DNA from: Streptomyces profundus
Lineage (GTDB): Bacteria; Actinomycetota; Actinomycetes; Streptomycetales; Streptomycetaceae
Direction: 5' to 3'
Length of the DNA: 64,000 bases
Assembly: GCF_020740535.1 (NCBI RefSeq)
Contig: NZ_CP082362.1
Coordinates: forward strand, 2,912,501 to 2,976,500
Shown: positions 26,301-34,291 of the stretch, piece after piece
Layout: each line of letters opens with the position of its first letter
Numbering within the stretch: the first letter of the stretch is position 1
Notes under the pieces: generated by a model
Told to the model about the DNA's origin: nothing
The model's database searches: none
The model's input: the letters and a program-made list of their open reading frames with translations, nothing else
Program-made: the position numbers and the translations under genes

Positions 26301-26550
26301 GCGGCCGGCGCACCGTGAGGCACCGACGCGCTGTTCAGACGTGGCCGGGCCGATTGCCGCATATCGGCCACGGCCCGTCCGAAGGGAGCCAAGCGGGCAC
26401 CCCAGAACCCACCGCCGGCTTCTTCCCGCACCGCCTCATCGGACCCCCTGCGTTCCCACGCGACGGCAGCGCCACGCTGCCCCATCGCAGCCTTTCCTGC
26501 CGTCCGGGGCGCGAAAACCGAGCGCCCGATGCGAGGCACCGGCGCGCGGG

Positions 26551-27534
26551 TTACCAGCGGTGGTGAACCTGCGCCCGCACGCGCCGGTCATAGAGGTCAC
26601 GCACCGCCGCCAGGGTTTCCTCGGACAGCGCGGGGAGCCCGGCCGCCGCCGCGTTGGCCCTGGCCTGCTCGGCCGACCTGGCGCCCGGAATCACCGAGGT
26701 CACCCCGGGCTGCTGGATCGCCCAGCGCAGCGCCGTCGCCGCCGGGGTCGCCCCCTCGGGCGCGAGCCCGGCGAACTCGGTGGCGGCGGCGACGCCGGTC
26801 GCGAAGTCCACGCCGGAGAACGTCTCCCCCTGGTCGAACGCCTCGCCGTGCCGGTTGTAGGTGCGGTGGTCGCTCTCCGCGAAGACGGTCTCCACGGTGT
26901 AGCGGCCGGAGAGCAGCCCCGAGGCCAGCGGTACCCGGACGATCACCCCGACCCCCGCCTCGTCGGCAGCGGGCAGCACCCGCTCAAGCGGCTTGAGCCG
27001 GAACGGGTTGAGGATGATCTGTAGGCTCGCCGTGCCGGGCCTGGCGATGGCCGCCAGCGCCTCGTCGCAGGTCTCGACGCTGACCCCGTACCCGGCGACC
27101 CGCTCCTCGGCGACCAGGGTGTCCAGCGCGTCGAAGACCTGGTCGGAGGCGATCACGGCGGGCGGCGGGCAGTGCAGTTGCACCAGGTCGAGCCGGTCCA
27201 CGCCCAAGTTGGTCCGCGAACGGTCCGTCCAGGCACGGAAGTTGTCCAGGGTGTAGTGCTCCGGCAGCTGCTCGGCCCGGCGGCCCATCTTGGTCGCGAC
27301 CAGCACGTCGAGATCCGGCCGCTTCCGCAGGTAGTCGCCGATCAGCCGCTCGCTGCGGCCGTCGCCATAGACGTCGGCGGTGTCGAAGAAGGTGACCCCC
27401 GACTCGACCGAGGCGTCCAGCACCTCCCGCGCGGCGTCCTCGCCGACCTCGCCCCAGTCGCCGCCGAGTTGCCATGTACCGAGCCCCACGACGGAGACCC
27501 GTCGTCCCAACCTGTCAAACGCGCGTTGCTCCAT
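26551..27534 (-). CDS. Aldo/keto reductase
   Basis: A 327-residue NAD(P)H-dependent reductase. The catalytic tetrad is D51 and Y56 (FFDTADVYGDG), K82 (VATKMG) and H121 (LVQLHCPPP). It is closest in type to the YghZ/Tas-like or oxidoreductases of the AKR12/13 groups; the substrate cannot be predicted. The ATG at 27534 has GAGAGG nine bases upstream; an ATG three codons earlier has no room for a ribosome binding site. The tRNA-Lys gene lies upstream on the same strand. It has no obvious operon partner. Confidence 0.92.
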   Translation of the reverse strand: MEQRAFDRLGRRVSVVGLGTWQLGGDWGEVGEDAAREVLDASVESGVTFFDTADVYGDGRSERLIGDYLRKRPDLDVLVATKMGRRAEQLPEHYTLDNFRAWTDRSRTNLGVDRLDLVQLHCPPPAVIASDQVFDALDTLVAEERVAGYGVSVETCDEALAAIARPGTASLQIILNPFRLKPLERVLPAADEAGVGVIVRVPLASGLLSGRYTVETVFAESDHRTYNRHGEAFDQGETFSGVDFATGVAAATEFAGLAPEGATPAATALRWAIQQPGVTSVIPGARSAEQARANAAAAGLPALSEETLAAVRDLYDRRVRAQVHHRW

Positions 27535-27730
27535 GCCGGGCATCCTCTCACCGGCGCCCGAACCGTTCACGGGGGAGGAACGGGCCGTTTCCGTCGCCGC
27601 GCCGCCTCCGAGTCGGGGAGCAGCGCGGCAGGGCCGGTTCGACGCCGGTTCCGGGGGCGGCGGTCATGACGTTCCACCGCACGCCGCCCAACGGCCCGTA
27701 TCCGGGCCGAGGGGGCGCCCTCCCGTTCGG

Positions 27731-27803
27731 TAGGCCGTGTGGGACTCGAACCCACAACCAATGGATTAAAAGTCCACTGCTCTGCCAATTGAGCTAACGG
27801 CCC
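27731..27803 (-). tRNA. tRNA-Lys (anticodon TTT)
   Basis: A full cloverleaf of 73 nt on the minus strand: acceptor GGGCCGT paired with ACGGCCT, D arm AGCTCAATTGGCAGAGC, anticodon loop CTTTTAA and T arm GTGGGTTCGAGTCCCAC. No CCA is encoded. Confidence 0.97.
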
Positions 27804-27922
27804 GCACTGAGCAGCATAGCCCGGTGTCCCCACGCGTCTCGAAGGCGTTACCGGACCGCCCCTGGACGGCCGGGCCGCCGGGCGGGCGCCGGGGCGTGCG
27901 CGCCCCGGCTGCCGCCCGGCGG

Positions 27923-28870
27923 TCAGCGCCCGGTGCGGGGCACCCGAATGCCCTCGAAGATGCCGCTGAAGCCCTGTTCACCGCGCCCCTCGGCGATCCG
28001 GCCCCTGATCAGGTCGCGCACCAGGCGCAGTTGACCCGCGTCCACCCCGCGCGCGGCGCGCATCGCGACGAGGTGGTCGGCCACCGCCTCGTGGTCCTGG
28101 AGCCGGCCGAAGCTGTCGGGCGAGTAGACGCCGTCGTCGACCTCGGCCGCGATGGAGTCCAGGTGCCCGACGATGTCGTCGGCGATCTTGCGCGCGGCGC
28201 CGGCGAACGATCCGGCGGTCAGCCCCTCGGTGTCGATCAGGGCGAGCGTGTGCAGATAGCTGATCCACAGCTCGTAGGCGAAGGCGAGCAGCGCCAGGTC
28301 GAAGAGGGCCGGCAGCCCGTGGTCCTCGCCGAGATAGCGGGTGTCCTCGCCGAAGGCGAGCAGCGTCTCCCGGTGCGCGCGGAAGACCTGTTCCCGCCCC
28401 GCGTACATCAGCAGGGCGTCGGGGGTGCCGATGAGGTGGGCGCCGGCCTGGATGGCGCCGTCGAGGTAGGTCATCCCGCGCCGCTCGGCCAGGGCGGCGG
28501 CCTCCCGCGCGTCCTCGGGGCTGCCGGTGGTCAGGTTGACCACCACCTGCCCCTCGTCGACCGGCACCTCGTCGAGCACCGAACGGGCCGCCGCCGGGTC
28601 CGTCACGCAGACCACCACGATCCCGGCCCCCACGCTCGCCGCCGCGACGCCGGGCGCGGCCCGCGCGCCCCTGGCGACCAGCGGTTCGGTCCGGGCCGGC
28701 GTCCGGTTCCAGACCGTGACGGGGTGCCCGGCGGCCAGCAGCGCCTCGGCCAGCGCGCTGCCCATGGCGCCGGCGCCGAGCACGGCCACGGGCTCGCCGG
28801 CCCTGGCGGCCTCGGTGGCGCTGGCGGCCTCGGTGGTCTCGGTGGCCTCGGCGGGTGAGCTGTCGGTCAT
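27923..28870 (-). CDS. NAD(P)-dependent oxidoreductase, imine-reductase / beta-hydroxyacid-dehydrogenase type
   Basis: A 315-residue protein. After a Thr/Glu/Ala-rich start of about 25 residues, the Rossmann motif AVLGAGAMGSALAEALLAAG binds the cofactor, and WNRTPAR is the usual NADP-preferring continuation. VNLTTGSPEDAR and YLDGAIQAGAHLIG match the linker before the dimerisation helix of 6-phosphogluconate-dehydrogenase-like enzymes. The C-terminal all-helical domain fits imine reductases (reductive aminases) best. GGGGAA lies nine bases before the ATG. It is divergent from a SARP regulator with 155 bp between them, a layout that suggests specific control. Confidence 0.82.
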   Translation of the reverse strand: MTDSSPAEATETTEAASATEAARAGEPVAVLGAGAMGSALAEALLAAGHPVTVWNRTPARTEPLVARGARAAPGVAAASVGAGIVVVCVTDPAAARSVLDEVPVDEGQVVVNLTTGSPEDAREAAALAERRGMTYLDGAIQAGAHLIGTPDALLMYAGREQVFRAHRETLLAFGEDTRYLGEDHGLPALFDLALLAFAYELWISYLHTLALIDTEGLTAGSFAGAARKIADDIVGHLDSIAAEVDDGVYSPDSFGRLQDHEAVADHLVAMRAARGVDAGQLRLVRDLIRGRIAEGRGEQGFSGIFEGIRVPRTGR

Positions 28871-29025
28871 GACGTCACATTCCCCTTGTTCTTGTGTTCG
28901 ACGAGCGTGCGCTAGGGGCCCACCCTGCGCCGTACCGCTTTCGATCTGGTTCTGATCCGCTTATGGCCGCTTCCGATCGACCCCGATCACGGCGCACCAG
29001 GTCGGAGCCCGGTTACCTTGGCTCC

Positions 29026-31716
29026 ATGCGTTTCGCGGTGCTCGGCCCCCTGCGGGTGACCACGGCCGACGGGCGACCCGTCCACGTGCCGGAGACCAAG
29101 GTGCGCACCGTGCTGGGGCAGTTGCTGGCGCACGACGGGCGTCCGGTCTCCACCACCCGGCTGATCGACGCCGTCTGGGACGACCGGCCGCCCCGCCGGC
29201 CGACCGCCGCGCTCCAGGTGAAGGTGTCCCAACTGCGCCGGGCGCTGAACGAGGCCGAACCCGGCGCCCGCGAGCTGGTGGTCTTCGGCCCCGCCGGCTA
29301 CGCGCTGGACGTCACCCGCGCCGACACGGATGTGCGGTGGTTCCGCGAGCTGTACGAACAGGCCACGTCCTGCCGGGGGTTGGACCCCAAGGTGCGGCTC
29401 GGGCTGCTCGACGAGGCGCTGGCGCTGTGGCGCGGCCCCGCGTTCGCCGACCTCGCCGACGCCGGTCCGGCCGTCGCCGGGTTCGCCGCGCAGGCGGCCG
29501 TCCGGCTGGCCGAGGAGCGGGCGCAAGTCCTGGAGGAACGCGCCCAGGTCCGCCTCGACCTGGGTGAACACCACGCTCTCGCACCGGAGTTGGCCGATCT
29601 GGTGGCCCGCTATCCGCTGCGTGAGCGGCTGCGGGCCATCCAGCTGAGGGCCCTCTGCCTCGCGGGCCGGGGCAGCGAGGCGCTGGCCGCCTTCGAGGCG
29701 CTGCGCCGCCGGCTCCGCGACGAGCTCGGCACCGAGCCCGGCCCCGAACTGCTGGCCCTGCACCAGGCGATGCTCCGCCGGGACCCGTCCCTCGAAGCCC
29801 CGCCGGCGCAGTTCGCGCGCGTCGCCCCGCCCCGGGCGCCGGGGGCGCCGCTGACGGAGCTGGTCGGCCGGGCCGAGGCCGTCGCCGAGGTGCGCGAGCT
29901 GCTGCGCTCGACGCGCCTGGTCACGCTGACCGGGCCGGGCGGGGTGGGCAAGTCCCGGCTGGCCCACGCGGTGTGGGAGGGGCCAGGCGAGGGCGAGCGG
30001 TGGCTGGTCGACCTCTCCGGCGTGGGCGCGCGCCCCGGCGCGGTCGCCGAGGCCGTGACCGCGGCGACCGGCCGCCGCGCCGAAGACCCCCCGGACGCCG
30101 GCCGCCGGCTGCTCGTCCTGGACGGCTGCGAGCAACTGGTCGACCAGGCTGCGGAGTTGACGGAACGTCTGCTCGTGGCCGATCCCCGGTTGCGCGTCCT
30201 GGTCACCAGCCAGGTCCCGCTCAGGCTGCACGGCGAGGTGCTCCGCGAGGTGCCGCCGCTGACGGTGCCGGCCGCCGGCGAGACGGACCTCGGCGCGCCC
30301 CCCGACGCGGTGCGCCTCTTCGCGCTGCGCGCCGCCGCGCGCGCCCCCGGGTTCACGCTCACCGCCGACAACGTCGCCGACGTCGGCACCATCTGCCGGC
30401 GGCTTGACGGCATCCCGCTGGCCATCGAGCTGGCCGCCGCCCGGGTGCGGTCCCTGGGCGTGCGCCGGCTGGCCGGCCTGCTGGACGACCGGTTCCGGTT
30501 GCTGACCACCGGCGCCCGTGACGCGCCGGCGCGGCAACGCACGCTCCGGGCGGCGCTGGAGTGGAGCTGGGAGCCGCTGACCCCGGACGAACGCGCCGTG
30601 CTGCGCCGGCTCGCCGTCCACCCCGGCGGCTGCACGCTCCAGGCGGCCGAGGCGACCTGCTCGGGCACCGCTGGCCTTGAGAAGGAGACGGACGGCACCA
30701 TCGTCGCCACCGGCGCCGCCCAGGACGGCCCCGCGCCCGAACGAGTGCTCGACCTGCTCGCCGAACTGGTGGACCGTTCGCTGGTCTCCATGGTCGAGAC
30801 CGGTCAGGGCCCGCGCTACCGGCTGCTGCGCTCGGTGGCCGCCTACGGCGTCGAACAGCTGCGGGCGGAAGGCGAGTGGGAGTCGGCCCTTGAGCGGCGC
30901 GACACCTACTATCTGCTGCTCGCCGAATGCGCCGAGACCTACCGCCGGCTCGACGACGAGGCCGGCTGGCCGGGCACGCTTGACGACGAGTCGAGCAACT
31001 TCAGGGCCACGCTGCACAGCGCGCTGGGACGCCGCTCGGCGGACATCGCGCTGCGCCTGGTCTGCGCCCTGGCCTGGTACTGGGTACGCCGGGGCCGGCT
31101 GGACGAGGCGCGCGAGGCCCTGGGCAGCGCGGTCGCCCTGCCGGGCGCGGCCCCCGCCGCCAACCGCGAACGTGCCCGCACCTGGCAGTCGGGGGTGGGG
31201 CGGCTGGCCCTCCTCGACGACGACCGCACCGCGCGCGGCCGGCTCCTCGCCGATCTGGGGCTCGGCCTGGTCGCCCGCCGCACCGGCCGCCTCGACCAGG
31301 CCGAATCCCATCTCCACGCCGCGTTGGCCTGGCCGGCGGGCGACATACCGGGCACGGTGGAAGCGTTGATTCTGGCCGAGCTGGGCTTCCTCGCCGAGCT
31401 TCGAGGCCAGGCGGACGAGTCCTACGCCTGGCACCGACGCAGCCTGACGGTGGCGCGCGAAGCGCGGGACGGCCGGGCGATCGGCTCCGCGCTGGAGGGA
31501 CTGGCCGGGGCGCGCGCCCTGGCCGGCGACACGGCCGGGGCCGAAGCGCTGCTCAGCGAGGCCACCACCGCACGCACGGCGGCCAACGCCCCACCCTCCC
31601 CCGCGGAACGCGACGACCGCGCCCGCGTCAAGGCCGCCCTGCGCCCCCACCGCTCCGACCGAGCCACCCCGGCAGCACACCAGGCCGAAGCACCCCACCC
31701 CGATCACCACCCCTGA
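29026..31716 (+). CDS. SARP-family (AfsR-like) regulator with NTPase and TPR regions
   Basis: An 896-residue transcriptional activator. Residues 1-95 form an OmpR-type winged helix (MRFAVLGPLRVTTADG, RPTAALQVKVSQLRRALNE), about 100-250 a BTAD domain (FRELYEQATS, LLDEALALWRGPAFADL, LRDELGTEPGPELLALHQAM), then an AP-ATPase/NB-ARC part with Walker A (TGPGGVGKSRLAHAV, about 303) and Walker B-like LLVLDGCEQLVD (about 362), followed by helical repeats. Such proteins usually switch on nearby secondary-metabolite or catabolic genes. The ATG at 29026 fits the domain start; TACCTT six bases upstream could be a -10 box of a leaderless message. Its only close neighbour is the divergent reductase. Confidence 0.92.
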   Translation: MRFAVLGPLRVTTADGRPVHVPETKVRTVLGQLLAHDGRPVSTTRLIDAVWDDRPPRRPTAALQVKVSQLRRALNEAEPGARELVVFGPAGYALDVTRADTDVRWFRELYEQATSCRGLDPKVRLGLLDEALALWRGPAFADLADAGPAVAGFAAQAAVRLAEERAQVLEERAQVRLDLGEHHALAPELADLVARYPLRERLRAIQLRALCLAGRGSEALAAFEALRRRLRDELGTEPGPELLALHQAMLRRDPSLEAPPAQFARVAPPRAPGAPLTELVGRAEAVAEVRELLRSTRLVTLTGPGGVGKSRLAHAVWEGPGEGERWLVDLSGVGARPGAVAEAVTAATGRRAEDPPDAGRRLLVLDGCEQLVDQAAELTERLLVADPRLRVLVTSQVPLRLHGEVLREVPPLTVPAAGETDLGAPPDAVRLFALRAAARAPGFTLTADNVADVGTICRRLDGIPLAIELAAARVRSLGVRRLAGLLDDRFRLLTTGARDAPARQRTLRAALEWSWEPLTPDERAVLRRLAVHPGGCTLQAAEATCSGTAGLEKETDGTIVATGAAQDGPAPERVLDLLAELVDRSLVSMVETGQGPRYRLLRSVAAYGVEQLRAEGEWESALERRDTYYLLLAECAETYRRLDDEAGWPGTLDDESSNFRATLHSALGRRSADIALRLVCALAWYWVRRGRLDEAREALGSAVALPGAAPAANRERARTWQSGVGRLALLDDDRTARGRLLADLGLGLVARRTGRLDQAESHLHAALAWPAGDIPGTVEALILAELGFLAELRGQADESYAWHRRSLTVAREARDGRAIGSALEGLAGARALAGDTAGAEALLSEATTARTAANAPPSPAERDDRARVKAALRPHRSDRATPAAHQAEAPHPDHHP

Positions 31717-32361
31717 GGCCCCCACCCGACAACCACCGCCCGGCAGGACAGCCAGACACCCCCTCAGCCCCCGGGCCCCCATCGCACGCCCCACCCCGGA
31801 CGCCGACGGCCGAACACCCCGCCCGAGCCCCATCCCCCGAGACGCCCCGGGCCGGCCCCCCACCACCAGGCCACCGGCACCTCCCTCAGCCCCCGGGCCC
31901 CCATCGCACGCCCCACCCCGGCGCGCCGAACCCCGGACGCCGACGGCCGAACACCCCGCGCGAGCCCCATCCCCCGAGACGCCCCCGTCCCCCACCACCA
32001 GGCCACCGGCACCTCCCTCAGCCCCCGGGCCCCCATCGCACGCCCCACCCCGGCGCGCCGAACCCCGGACGCCGACGGCCGAACACCCCGCCCGAGCCCC
32101 ATCCCCCGAGACGCCCCCGTCCCCCACCACCAGGCCGCCGGCACTTCCCCGCCCCGCCCCGGAGCCCCACCAAACAGCCCCGCGCGCCCCAGCCCCGCCC
32201 CAGAGCCCGGTCCCTGACAGCACCCGAACACCCGCCGCAGGCCAGGACAGCCGGACACCCCACCACCAGCCCCATCAAAAGGGCCCCGCCCCCGCAAAGC
32301 GGTCGCGTCCAGCGCCCGCCCCGCCCCACCCTGGCCCCGGCCCCTGGGCCGGGGCCGCCGT
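31717..32361. repeat. Convergent gene-free region with three tandem copies of a 122-132 bp unit
   Basis: Units beginning ccctcagcccccgggccccc start at 31761, 31883 and 32015 and end near 32160 (spacings 122 and 132 bp). Copies two and three are the closest pair. Words shared by all copies include atcgcacgccccaccccgg, acgccgacggccgaacaccc and agccccatcccccgagac. Because one spacing is not a multiple of three and the copies differ by indels, the reading frame is not kept, so this is not a repetitive protein gene. A looser relative follows to about 32340. Confidence 0.82.
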
Positions 32362-33234
32362 TCAAAGAGAACCCGCGTCGCGGGCCGTCCACAGCGACGG
32401 GTACAGCGGTCGGAAGCCCAGCTCGTCGCGGATGCGCCGGTTGGAGACGATGCCGTCCCACGCGTCGGCCAGCGGCCGGTCCGCCATGCCGTCCGGGATC
32501 GGGGTGCCCGTCAGCTCCAGCACCTCGACCGCGCTGACCGGCGCGTCGTCGGCCACGTTGAAGATCCGGCCGCCGATCCCGGGCGCGCGCAGCAGCAGCC
32601 GCAGCGCCTGCGCCACATCGGCGTGGTGCACCAGCTGGAGCCGCTGGTGCGCGGCCCAGCCGAGGGTCCAGTGCAGCGACTGTTCGATATGCGGGTCGCC
32701 GTCGCCGTAGACGAAGGAGAGCCGCGCGATCCGCACGTCGAGCCCGCGTTCGGCGTGCAGCCGCAGCAGGCCGCGTTCCGCCTCGGCCTTGGAGTCCGGG
32801 TAGGCGCCCCGCAGGATGCCGTCGGCCGTCGCCTCGTCCGTCTCGACGGCGGGTCGGCCGCGCCCCGCGCCATAGACGAGGTTGGTGCTGGCGAAGACGA
32901 ACCGGCGCGCGCCGGCGGCCAGGGCGGCCTCGGCCAGCGCGAGCGTGGCGTCCAGGTTGACCGCGCGCGCCTCCTCGTCCGGCACCCCCCGGAAGGCGGC
33001 GGCGATATGGACGACCGCGTCGACCCCGGCGAGCGCCGCCGGCAGCCCCGCCGTGTCGCGCAGATCCCCGACATGCGGCTCCACACCGCCCCCGGGAAAG
33101 CCCCCGGGAAAGGGCCCGGCGCGCCCCGCGTCCCGCACCAGCACCCGCACCTGGTCAGGTCCCGACCACCGCAGCAGCCTCGGCAGGAACCGCCGGCCCA
33201 CCTGGCCGGTCGCCCCGGTCACCAACACACGCAT
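32362..33234 (-). CDS. NAD-dependent epimerase/dehydratase family protein
   Basis: A 290-residue extended short-chain dehydrogenase. The cofactor motif TGATGQVGRRFLPRL is at residues 6-20, VVHIAAAFRGVP and ASTNLVYGAGRG follow, and the catalytic pair is Tyr/Lys in AYPDSKAEAE. RIARLSFVYGDGDP and the C-terminal region are typical of UDP-sugar epimerase relatives, but the protein is short and the sugar-binding tail is not specific. GGGAGA five bases before the ATG supports the start. It is divergent from an XRE regulator with 136 bp between, a pairing that often marks the regulator's target. Confidence 0.88.
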   Translation of the reverse strand: MRVLVTGATGQVGRRFLPRLLRWSGPDQVRVLVRDAGRAGPFPGGFPGGGVEPHVGDLRDTAGLPAALAGVDAVVHIAAAFRGVPDEEARAVNLDATLALAEAALAAGARRFVFASTNLVYGAGRGRPAVETDEATADGILRGAYPDSKAEAERGLLRLHAERGLDVRIARLSFVYGDGDPHIEQSLHWTLGWAAHQRLQLVHHADVAQALRLLLRAPGIGGRIFNVADDAPVSAVEVLELTGTPIPDGMADRPLADAWDGIVSNRRIRDELGFRPLYPSLWTARDAGSL

Positions 33235-33370
33235 GTTCTCTCCCTGTCTCCGCGGGGGAGCAGATGTCCCGCCCGCCCCCAGCGTGCGCCCGGCGCGCGC
33301 CGGGCGGGAGAGACGACCTTGTCCGGGGAGCGGCTCTCCCTGGATAACCGGTCCCGGGAGCGGCAGGCTG

Positions 33371-34270
33371 GTGGACGTGGACCGAAGAGAGCTGGCCGAC
33401 TTCCTGCGCCGCCGCCGCGCCACGATCGCGCCGGGCGACGTGGGGCTGCCCGGCGGCGCCCGCCGCCGGACGCCTGGGCTGCGCCGCGAGGAGGTGGCGC
33501 TGCTCGCCGGCATGTCGGCCGACTCCTACACCCGCCTTGAGCAGGCCCGCGGTTCACGGCCGTCGCGCCAACTGCTCACCGCCCTGGTCGGCGCCCTGCG
33601 CCTGTCGGACGACGAGCGCGACCATCTGTTCCACCTCACGGGGAAGGAGCCGCCTCGGCCCCGGACGCCGACCGAACGGGTGCGGCCGGCGCTGCTGCTG
33701 ATGCTCGACCGGCTGACCGATGTGCCGGCGCAGGTGGTCAGCGACCGGGGCGACGTGCTCGCCCAGAACGCCCTGTCCAGGGCGCTCACCGGCGATTTCG
33801 CCGGCGCCCCGGGCTGGGAGCGGAACATCCTGTGGCGCTGGTTCACCGATCCGGGCGCCCGTGAGCTGTTCCCCGCCGAGGACCGGGCCGCGCACGCCAG
33901 GGCCGGCGTCGCCGATCTGCGCGCCACGCTCGCCCAGCGCCCCGACGACGCCAGGCTGGCCGAGCTGGTGCGCCGGCTGCGGGCGGGCAGCGGGGAGTTC
34001 CGGGCGCTGTGGGAGGCGCACGAGGTCGCCGTCCGGCGCGGCAGCGTGAAGCGGCTGCTGCACCCGGTCGTCGGGCTGCTGGAACTGGACTGCGAGGTGC
34101 TGCTCAGCCCCGAGCACGATCAGCGGCTCATCGTCTACACGGCCCGCCCCGGCGGCCCGTCCGCCGCCCGGCTCGGCCGGCTGAGCGCGCCGGCGACGCC
34201 TTCGGCCCCGGCTCGCGCTGGGCGAACCGGGGCCGAAGGATTTGATCAACCTGATCACCATACTGACTGA
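33371..34270 (+). CDS. XRE-family regulator with MLTR/MmyB-type ligand domain
   Basis: A 299-residue regulator. The N-terminus has the helix-turn-helix typical of this group (DRRELADFLRRRRATI, PGLRREEVALLAGMSADSY, TRLEQARGSRPSRQLLTAL), with the conserved RRTPGLRREEVA segment. The C-terminal part (VVSDRGDVLAQNALSRAL, WERNILWRWFTDPGARELFP, HPVVGLLELDCEVL) matches the MmyB-like or MLTR ligand-binding domain thought to bind fatty-acid-like ligands. The listed start is a GTG with GGAG 11 bases upstream; a second GTG two codons later is possible. It converges on the DEAD-box gene with about 20 bp between them. Confidence 0.88.
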   Translation: MDVDRRELADFLRRRRATIAPGDVGLPGGARRRTPGLRREEVALLAGMSADSYTRLEQARGSRPSRQLLTALVGALRLSDDERDHLFHLTGKEPPRPRTPTERVRPALLLMLDRLTDVPAQVVSDRGDVLAQNALSRALTGDFAGAPGWERNILWRWFTDPGARELFPAEDRAAHARAGVADLRATLAQRPDDARLAELVRRLRAGSGEFRALWEAHEVAVRRGSVKRLLHPVVGLLELDCEVLLSPEHDQRLIVYTARPGGPSAARLGRLSAPATPSAPARAGRTGAEGFDQPDHHTD

Positions 34271-34291
34271 CCGGAGTGGTCAGCGCGTCGT

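Noticed and set aside
25262..26566. Long ORFs with repeated peptides in the mosaic repeat field on both strands
   Set aside because: No frame is favoured, no ribosome binding site or domain is seen, and the repeats change frame between modules.
28987..32223. A 1078-residue minus-strand ORF antisense to the SARP gene
   Set aside because: The plus-strand SARP protein has complete domains, and the antisense product is low-complexity. Its repeated peptides at one end are translations of the DNA repeats.
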